Origin: DASWNP01 sp036399175
Lineage (GTDB): Bacteria > Acidobacteriota > Blastocatellia > Pyrinomonadales > Pyrinomonadaceae
Direction of reading: 5' to 3'
NCBI GenBank assembly: GCA_036399175.1
Contig: DASWNP010000037.1
Coordinates: 1 to 64,000 of the forward strand
Length of the DNA: 64,000 nucleotides
Each line of letters begins with the position of its first letter. Position 1 is the stretch's first letter. Made by a program: the position numbers and the translations under genes. Under the pieces are notes generated by a model that worked only from the letters and a program-made list of their open reading frames with translations, was not told the origin of the DNA and searched no databases. This document shows positions 58,695-64,000 of the stretch, one piece after another.

Positions 58695-61505
58695 TCACGG
58701 CGCGGGACGCGGCGCGTCTTTCACATCGACAGCATATTTCTCGCGGATACGAACGCAGCGCTCCAGCCCGTCGGCGGCTTCGAGCACTTTGAGACGCAAA
58801 TCGCCGTCGAGCGCGGTCGAGCGCGAGAGAAAATCGCGGACGACGCTCCTGGCTTCCGGGCTGCACTGTCCGCCGATGAAGGCGGCGAGCCAACTGTTGA
58901 CGAAGAAAATTTTGCGAGTGCGTTTGAGGTTGGGAAGCTCTCTGAGCGCGGGCTCAAGATAGGGGAGCGTGAGCCCCGAGTGGCGCGGCATGTTGAAGGG
59001 AATCATGCTGGCCTCAATCCAGCTTTCGGCGAGGTTCGGGTCGTGCAGGTAGGCGTCGAAATACTTCCGCTTGTTCTCCGGCGTCGCTCGCGCCGCTTGT
59101 GCCGCGTAAGCATAGCGGCGCGCGTCGTCGGTTTCGGGCGTAATCTTAAAGCCGTCGATTTCGGGGGTAATCTTGAAGCTGACGCTGAAGGGGGCATGAG
59201 GGTCGGTGCTGAGCGAAAGGAGCACGGTGAGAATATCGTAGAAGTCGCGCGGGCGCAGAGCCATACCGGGAATCTGTTGCCGCCCGAAGAGAAGCTCGCC
59301 GAGGTTGTAGAAAGCCTCGGGTGTCGTCGCCATCTGCCGGTAGGCGCGAAAGTAGGTGATGCGGAGGCCGACCGTCTCGGCTCGCATCATGCGGTCGGAG
59401 AGAAAAGCTTCGAGGCGCGGCGCGATTGTCTGTCTCTGCTTGTCTGAAAGGTAACGATTGACGGCCGTGTCGAGACGCGAGAGGACGGCCTGCGCCGTCA
59501 CTTCGTCGCGCTCGCGCGCGAGATGCCGGATGGCATGCTCGACGTATTGAAGCGGCGCAAGCTCGGCGGCGCGCACGCTGTCCCAGAGCGAGCCCCACAG
59601 CAGAGCGCGCAGGAAATCGTCTTCGATTGAGTCGAAGTGCGTGAGCGCGTAGCGGCGGCTCTCGTCGTCGAGCAGAAAACGACCGTAACCGTAGTCCTCG
59701 AAATTGGCGAAGACGAAATCGGGGCGACGCTTGCCGACGGCTTCACTGACGCGCGTCTCAGCCGTCGCGTCGAGGCGGACGGTCAGAGTCTCCGTCGTCG
59801 CACGCGCCGTCGCGCCGCGTTGGCTGTTGCCCGCGCCGCGTTTGTCCTTGTCGGCGTAGGCCAGAAGAATCTTCAGACGCATCGGCCACGCGCCGCCCTC
59901 GCCGAGCACGTCCGACTGCCCCAGTGTGAAACTCTCGACGCGACCCGACGCATTCGCGCTCCAATCTACGCGCACGTCCGGCATCCCTCGACGCTTGACC
60001 CACGCGTCAGCCCACGCGTCGAGCTTCTGCCCCGACGTGCGCTCGAAGGCGCGCACGAGGTCAGCCCATTCGGCGTTCGAGAAAGCGTGCTCTTTGAGAA
60101 AAAGCCGGACGGCGCGTTGAAACTTCTCCGCGCCGAGATAGAACTCGGCCTGCCGGAGCATCGAAGGCGCTTTGCGATAGACGATGTTTCCATAAGCCGA
60201 CTTGGCCGCCGAGAGATTCGGTATCTCCTGCCAGATGGGCGTCGTCCCCTTCGTCGCATCGGTGTCGTAGGCGAGCGGCTTGGTGCGTTGATAGAAGACC
60301 TTCCAGGCGTTGTACTCGGGCATCAAAGCTTCGATAGCTTTGCTTGCCATAAACGTCGCAAAGCCCTCCTTGAGCCAGAGGTCGTCGAACCAGCGCATGG
60401 TGACGAGGTCGCCGAACCACTGGTGCGCCTCTTCGTGAAACATGATGTCGGCGCGTGTCCAGAGGTCGCCCGCCGTCGGGTCTGTGGGAAACAGAATCGA
60501 CTCTTCGCGCAGGAAGGTTGCGCCCGCGTGCTCCATGCCTCGGAAGGGAAACTCGGGGATGATGACGAGGTCGTACTTCGGGAAAGGAAACTCTCGGTCG
60601 AAGTAGCGCGCGAAGAACGAGAGCCCCTCGCGCGTCAGACGAAAGACTTCGGGCAGCTCTTTTCGCGCACGCTGTGCTTGCGACTTCCGCACGAAGAGAC
60701 TAGTCCGGGGCTTTACAGAAGCATCATCTTTAAACTCCGCGAAATCTCCGGCGGCGAAGGCGAAGACGTACGTGCTGATGGGCTGCGTCTCCGGAAACTC
60801 GACCGTCTGCCACTGTGCGCTCGCCTGACTTCCTGATGGATTGGCCGGGAGCACGGTGGGCTCGCCCTGCGTGTTCGAGACGACTTTCCACGAGCGCGGA
60901 GCTTCGACCGTCAGCTTGAAACGTGCTTTGAGGTCGGGCTGGTCGAAGCAGGGGAAAGCGGTGCTCGCGTCCGAGGGAACGAAGAGCGAATAGAGATACT
61001 CAGCGCCGTCTTCGCGGTCGCGGTAGCGCGTGACAGCCGCCGCGCCGGTCGAGCTAATCGGCGACTCGAACTTCAGCCGCAAGACGTTCTCGCCGCGCCT
61101 GAGCAGCGAGCGGGGCACGACGATATGTTCGTTCGCCTGCCGCACCTGCGCGTCAACACCTGCGCGCCCGTTGACTTCGATGTCCCAAGCGCGCGCCTGC
61201 TGGCGTCCGTCCTTCAAAGCCACGCGCCAGTCGAGCACGAGGTCGTCCGCCGCTTCGTCGAGCTTGACGCGAATCTCCTCTGAGCCCTCAAGGACTTCCG
61301 CGCCGGGTGTTAGTTTCAGTCGAAGCGCATAGCGCACGTCTTTGTAGTGCGCCGCACGCCTGCGCGCGAGGTCTCGCGCGACGCCGGGCTCAGGCAGAGT
61401 CTCGCCTCCGCCCTCAACGTCTCCGCCCTCGCGCCCGCTCGCGCCGCCAATCACCCCGCACATCAGAGTCAGAAGCACTGCGAACAGAAAAACTCGCATC
61501 ATCAT
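58695..61505 (-). CDS. Exported M1 aminopeptidase with ERAP1-like C-terminal domain
   Basis: The 936-residue protein has a signal peptide (MMMRVFLFAVLLTLMCGVIG), an N-terminal beta domain (about 60-240; AFPCFDQPDLKARFKL), and the catalytic domain with the exopeptidase motif RGMEHAGAT (in place of GAMEN) and the intact zinc site HEEAHQWFGDLVTMRW...WLKEGFATF. The C-terminal helical ERAP1-like domain spans about 580-930. It removes N-terminal residues from peptides in the periplasm or outside. It contrasts with the zinc-less M1-like protein at the window start. An approximate duplication of FKITPE-(I/T)-D appears near residues 785-800. Start at one of three tandem ATGs. Confidence 0.93.
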   Translation of the reverse strand: MMMRVFLFAVLLTLMCGVIGGASGREGGDVEGGGETLPEPGVARDLARRRAAHYKDVRYALRLKLTPGAEVLEGSEEIRVKLDEAADDLVLDWRVALKDGRQQARAWDIEVNGRAGVDAQVRQANEHIVVPRSLLRRGENVLRLKFESPISSTGAAAVTRYRDREDGAEYLYSLFVPSDASTAFPCFDQPDLKARFKLTVEAPRSWKVVSNTQGEPTVLPANPSGSQASAQWQTVEFPETQPISTYVFAFAAGDFAEFKDDASVKPRTSLFVRKSQAQRARKELPEVFRLTREGLSFFARYFDREFPFPKYDLVIIPEFPFRGMEHAGATFLREESILFPTDPTAGDLWTRADIMFHEEAHQWFGDLVTMRWFDDLWLKEGFATFMASKAIEALMPEYNAWKVFYQRTKPLAYDTDATKGTTPIWQEIPNLSAAKSAYGNIVYRKAPSMLRQAEFYLGAEKFQRAVRLFLKEHAFSNAEWADLVRAFERTSGQKLDAWADAWVKRRGMPDVRVDWSANASGRVESFTLGQSDVLGEGGAWPMRLKILLAYADKDKRGAGNSQRGATARATTETLTVRLDATAETRVSEAVGKRRPDFVFANFEDYGYGRFLLDDESRRYALTHFDSIEDDFLRALLWGSLWDSVRAAELAPLQYVEHAIRHLARERDEVTAQAVLSRLDTAVNRYLSDKQRQTIAPRLEAFLSDRMMRAETVGLRITYFRAYRQMATTPEAFYNLGELLFGRQQIPGMALRPRDFYDILTVLLSLSTDPHAPFSVSFKITPEIDGFKITPETDDARRYAYAAQAARATPENKRKYFDAYLHDPNLAESWIEASMIPFNMPRHSGLTLPYLEPALRELPNLKRTRKIFFVNSWLAAFIGGQCSPEARSVVRDFLSRSTALDGDLRLKVLEAADGLERCVRIREKYAVDVKDAPRPAP

Positions 61506-61652
61506 CGTTCGTTTCGCCCGTATTTTCGTGAGAATCGAGGCCGCGCCCGCCCGCATACGATACTGTCGAAGGCGCTCCCTTTTGGTGTAAATCTCCGGCC
61601 TTCAGCTTCTCATAAAGACCTCTTTTTGCAAAGTTTAGCTTGGCCGCTCGGC

Positions 61653-61668
61653 TGGCACGCGAGTTGTA
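61653..61668 (+). promoter_or_regulatory. Sigma-54-like (-24/-12) promoter
   Basis: TGGCACG-CGAG-TTGTA at 61653-61668 matches the consensus TGGCACG-N4-TTGC(A/T) except one base. It is 69 bases upstream of the LEA-2-like gene, where a sigma-54 promoter is expected. The enhancer site was not identified. Confidence 0.6.
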
Positions 61669-61736
61669 ATCAAGACCATGCCGGGCGACGCCTGCGCGGC
61701 AAGCGGCGGAAACTTTAAGGAGAAGAGAGAAGGCAG

Positions 61737-62339
61737 ATGTTGAATAAGAGAATGAGCTTGAGAAGTTCGGCGAGAATCGCGGCGCTTTTGCTGTCGCTGG
61801 TCTGCATGTTCGCGTTCGGCACGTCGAGCGCGTCGGCGCAGAGCCGTCGTGATGTCGAGCGTCTGGGCGGCAGGATGGTTGACATACAGGTTGGCGAAAT
61901 CACGCTTGAGTCGATTGATTTTCGAGACCAGACGGCGCGCCTGAGCGTCGGCCTCGACATCAAGAACGGCCTTCTGCCCGTCAGCCTCAAGGACTTCGAC
62001 TACAACCTGCGCCTCTTCGACCAGCAGTTCATCCAGGGACGCCACGAAGGCACTTTGAAGGTCGGCGGCAGGAAGCTTTCGCGCGTCAATCTTCCTCTGG
62101 TCGTCAACCTGCGCTCGATTCCGAACATGGTCTGGTCGGCCTTCAGCAATCGCGGGCAGGTGCGCTACGAGATGGACACGGCCTTTACGCTGCCGCTCTT
62201 TATCATGGAGCGACGCTTCGACCAGAGCTTCTCCGGCGAAGTGCCCCTGCGCTCGCTCGTCGATACGGCCTCGATACTCAGGGCGAGCCGCCTCGGCTCA
62301 GGCTCCGGCAATTATCGAATCGGTGGCTGGAACTTCTAA
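61737..62339 (+). CDS. Exported LEA type 2-like protein
   Basis: The 200-residue protein has a signal peptide (about 1-35, AALLLSLVCMFAFGTSSASA). The mature domain has the LEA-2/WHy-type beta sandwich pattern (VGEITLESIDFRDQTARLSV, LDIKNGLLPVSLKDFDYNLR, INLPLVVNLRSI-like). The N-terminal block resembles a WHy domain, linked to stress or desiccation in bacteria. A sigma-54-like promoter lies upstream, so it may be induced. AAGGAGAAGAGAGAAGG precedes the ATG; an alternative ATG lies five codons downstream. A terminator follows. Confidence 0.72.
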   Translation: MLNKRMSLRSSARIAALLLSLVCMFAFGTSSASAQSRRDVERLGGRMVDIQVGEITLESIDFRDQTARLSVGLDIKNGLLPVSLKDFDYNLRLFDQQFIQGRHEGTLKVGGRKLSRVNLPLVVNLRSIPNMVWSAFSNRGQVRYEMDTAFTLPLFIMERRFDQSFSGEVPLRSLVDTASILRASRLGSGSGNYRIGGWNF

Positions 62340-62426
62340 GAACTTTATCGAACGAGCAGGGGCGGGTTTCCTTGACTCTCAGGCATCGAAGGCCACGAGC
62401 CGACGCGCCCGGAGAGGCGGAAGGGT

Positions 62427-62474
62427 AAAAGAGAAACGCTCAGGGAGAAAGTTCTTCCTGAGCGTTTCTCTTTT
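62427..62474. terminator. Perfect 18-bp bidirectional terminator
   Basis: AAAAGAGAAACGCTCAGG (62427-62444) and its complement (62457-62474) flank a 12-base loop. It separates the convergent LEA-2-like and response-regulator genes. Confidence 0.9.
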
Positions 62475-62504
62475 GTTTCTCTTTTCTCTCTTCCGTCGTC
62501 GTCG

Positions 62505-62924
62505 TCAGCCAGCGACTTTGAGTTCGACGCCGGAGGCCGCCTCTGCTTCGGGCAGAAGATTCTCAAGCAGCGTCATCAACTCTGCGAAATCAATCGGCTT
62601 CGACACGTACTCGTTGCAGCCGATAGCTTTGGCGGCGGCGCGAAACTCCGTCGTGTCGAAAGCAGTCAGGGCGACGATGGGGACGCGGCTCAGCCGCTCG
62701 TTCTCGCGGATGCGAACGGTGGCCGTGAAGCCGTCGAGCACCGGCATGTTCAAATCCATCAGAATCAACTCCGGCGACTCGCGCTCGGCCACCTCAATCG
62801 CCTCACGCCCGTTGGCCGCCTCAAGCACGCGACACCCGCCCAGCTCCAGAAACTGCCGCATCATCTGCCGCGTGTCCTCGAAATCCTCCACCAACAACAC
62901 CTTCGGATTGTTCAACTGCTTCAT
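62505..62924 (-). CDS. Single-domain response regulator
   Basis: The 139-residue protein is only a receiver domain, with all key residues: acidic pair in LLVEDFED, phospho-acceptor Asp in LILMDLNMPVLDGF, Thr in ALTAFD and Lys in VSKPIDF. It lacks an output domain, so it signals by protein contact, as CheY or phosphorelay intermediates do. AAGGA precedes the ATG. No kinase gene is adjacent. Confidence 0.95.
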   Translation of the reverse strand: MKQLNNPKVLLVEDFEDTRQMMRQFLELGGCRVLEAANGREAIEVAERESPELILMDLNMPVLDGFTATVRIRENERLSRVPIVALTAFDTTEFRAAAKAIGCNEYVSKPIDFAELMTLLENLLPEAEAASGVELKVAG

Positions 62925-63011
62925 TCCTTAAACCCCTAATTCACTTCACCACGTATGCCTACAGGAAACTCCCAAACCGGATTCTATTCCAGATGTGGCA
63001 GCCCTGCTAAA

Positions 63012-63425
63012 TCACCATAAGAAGTCTTGCGCGAAGACGCAGCCTTTCGACTGCCCATTGCGCGATGCCTCCAGCCTGATATTCAAACCCGTCTTACCGC
63101 AAAACACCTCTTGGGGAAAGAAGCAGATTTTATCAATCGACGGGATGTAAACGAGAAGCGCATCCACCTCTTCAGGAGAGTAGCAGCGCGCCGCGCCTTG
63201 TCCGACCGCCGATTTCAGCCTGACGGCGACTGCTCCCGAGGCATGTCCCGCCGGGCAGTCGCAGTATTTAATCTGCGCCCTGTAGAGCTTTCCGCTGACA
63301 TCCAGAACGCAGTCGTAGCGTGTCCCTTCGATGGAAGGTCGGCTACAGACGATTCCCAATTCTAAAGCGCGTGTTTCGACTTTCAGGCGGGCAATCTCGG
63401 ATTTGCGTTGTTGCTCGGACAGCAC
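63012..63425 (-). CDS. PD-(D/E)XK nuclease-like protein (group I intron-associated endonuclease family)
   Basis: The 137-residue protein matches the small PD-(D/E)XK_5-type family: N-terminal helix with a Glu (VETRALELGIVCSRPSIEGT), then TRYDCVLDVSGKLYRAQIKY, with Asp, and Gln-x-Lys as the catalytic pattern. The family includes I-Ssp6803I, the homing endonuclease of a tRNA intron. The start is a GTG with no strong Shine-Dalgarno, 24 bases downstream of tRNA-Ala on the same strand. The tRNA gene is uninterrupted. It may be a free-standing homing-type nuclease or a domesticated relative. There are two extra Cys pairs (KYCDCPAGH). Confidence 0.72.
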   Translation of the reverse strand: MLSEQQRKSEIARLKVETRALELGIVCSRPSIEGTRYDCVLDVSGKLYRAQIKYCDCPAGHASGAVAVRLKSAVGQGAARCYSPEEVDALLVYIPSIDKICFFPQEVFCGKTGLNIRLEASRNGQSKGCVFAQDFLW

Positions 63426-63449
63426 GGTCTCAAACCCAAAGATTAAAAA

Positions 63450-63525
63450 TGGTGGAGCCGAGGGGGATCGAACCCCTGACCTCGTGACTGCCAGTCACGC
63501 GCTCTCCCAGCTGAGCTACGGCCCC
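63450..63525 (-). tRNA. tRNA-Ala (anticodon GGC)
   Basis: The 76-base gene, including encoded CCA, folds into a normal cloverleaf: acceptor GGGGCCG/CGGCTCC with the G3:U70 identity pair of alanine tRNA, D-arm GCTCAGCTGGGAGAGC, anticodon stem-loop CGTGA-CTGGCAG-TCACG with anticodon GGC, and T-arm AGGGGTTCGATCCCCCT. It reads codon GCC. Confidence 0.97.
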
Positions 63526-63611
63526 TCTGTTGACAATCTGACTCTCAGGACAGATGAAAAGAGTAACGTAGGGCGCGAAAATTCGTCAAGCATGCACCGA
63601 AGAGTGTAGAA

Positions 63612-63648
63612 GAAAAGGCCGACGCTTCAGGCAAGCGTCGGCCTTTTC
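63612..63648. terminator. Perfect 16-bp hairpin terminator
   Basis: GAAAAGGCCGACGCTT (63612-63627) and its complement (63633-63648) around CAGGC. It ends the small secreted peptide gene on the minus strand. Confidence 0.85.
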
Positions 63649-63658
63649 TCTTTACCGA

Positions 63659-63874
63659 CTAAAGCACAGTTAGCAGATTGCTCAAGAGCGTCGCTAACGT
63701 GTCAAGGGTTATGTCTCCCATCTCGCCTGTTTCTTCGGTCGCGTCGTTCGACGTGGCCGTCTGGGCAGGCGGCGGAGTCGGGGCGTATCCCGTGTACATA
63801 TCCCCCGCATTGACAGACAGGGCGAGAACGCACGCGAGCAACGCGGCGGTCGTCATGTTCCGTAAAGTTTTCAT
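63659..63874 (-). CDS. Small secreted peptide of unknown function
   Basis: The 71-residue peptide has a signal peptide (MKTLRNMTTAALLACVLALS, cleavage near NAG-DMY), a Pro/Thr/Ala-rich middle (APTPPPAQTATS), an acidic stretch and a hydrophobic amphipathic tail (LATLLSNLLTVL). AAGGAG lies eight bases before the ATG and a strong terminator follows, so it is a real, separately transcribed gene. After cleavage about 48 residues remain. I believe similar short peptides occur in related acidobacteria. A secreted signal or surface-active peptide is possible. Confidence 0.7.
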   Translation of the reverse strand: MKTLRNMTTAALLACVLALSVNAGDMYTGYAPTPPPAQTATSNDATEETGEMGDITLDTLATLLSNLLTVL

Positions 63875-64000
63875 CTGGCTATCTCCTTCAAGAGTTGAGA
63901 GTTAGAATCCCTAGCAACAAAAGTTGCGGGTTTGGAGAATAGCATCCCTCTCCCAAAAATCTTGCAAGGGTGGGATGCCGTGCCTAAGATGACCCCGGCT

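Noticed and set aside
63450..63525. Intron in tRNA-Ala
   Set aside because: The tRNA gene is continuous and folds normally.

Overview
The window is GC-rich bacterial chromosome carrying an outer-membrane toolkit (BamA, an OmpH/Skp-type chaperone, FabZ, LpxA, LpxI, Lol transporter genes). Together with DUF4214, DUF4394, DUF4331, Calx-beta and PD40 secreted proteins, many exported peptidases and RsbW/STAS partner-switching genes, this suggests an acidobacterium, probably class Blastocatellia. That assignment is inferred from gene content, not from a marker-gene comparison. The mixture is chromosomal core genes plus secreted accessory genes; I see no prophage, transposase or CRISPR array.

Layout. 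1-2 kb: 3' part of an M1-peptidase-like protein that has lost its zinc ligands, then a type II antitoxin whose RelE/ParE partner survives only as a 22-codon stub. 2.3-9.6 kb: GNAT protein and the minus-strand envelope cluster bamA-ompH-fabZ-lpxA-lpxI (no lpxD). 9.8-17.3 kb: clpC, lolD-lolC, a GT39-like glycosyltransferase and a receiver/anti-sigma-kinase hybrid. 17.5-18.1 kb: two short paralogous peptides with double-glycine leaders plus a 22-residue hydrophobic micro-ORF. 18.3-26.2 kb: acyltransferase, two M20 peptidases, era, prmA, rsmE and small proteins. 26.3-39 kb: exported subtilisin, a REP-like block, transketolase, an unknown protein, a lipid kinase, a quinone oxidoreductase, a zinc-ribbon coiled-coil protein, a monohaem protein and topoisomerase IB. 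39-45 kb: large secreted repeat proteins. 45.5-50 kb: aroA-aroK-rtcB, with an intein interrupting RtcB. 50-64 kb: RsbW-like and STAS genes, DUF2062, DUF885 lipoprotein, EEP nuclease, phospholipase-D family protein, active M1 aminopeptidase, an LEA-2 protein behind a sigma-54-like promoter, a response regulator, a PD-(D/E)XK protein beside tRNA-Ala(GGC), and a small secreted peptide.

How it works together. The envelope cluster makes lipid A (LpxA, LpxI), supplies fatty acids (FabZ) and assembles outer-membrane proteins (OmpH, BamA); LolCD sends lipoproteins outward. Exported proteases and peptidases (S8, M1, M20, DUF885) fit a peptide-scavenging life style. Two partner-switching modules (16.4-17.3 kb and 50.2-51.1 kb) may control sigma-factor activity.

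The most unusual feature is a dispersed family of about twenty intergenic hairpins. Their arms are tandem arrays of degenerate 7-base units. The heptamer differs from element to element, while many loops share a core resembling AAAGACA-(few bases)-TGCTTTT in either orientation. They sit against stop and start codons, and in lolD and the 51.9-kb gene they extend into possible coding sequence. The double-glycine peptide locus is the second candidate for an undescribed system.
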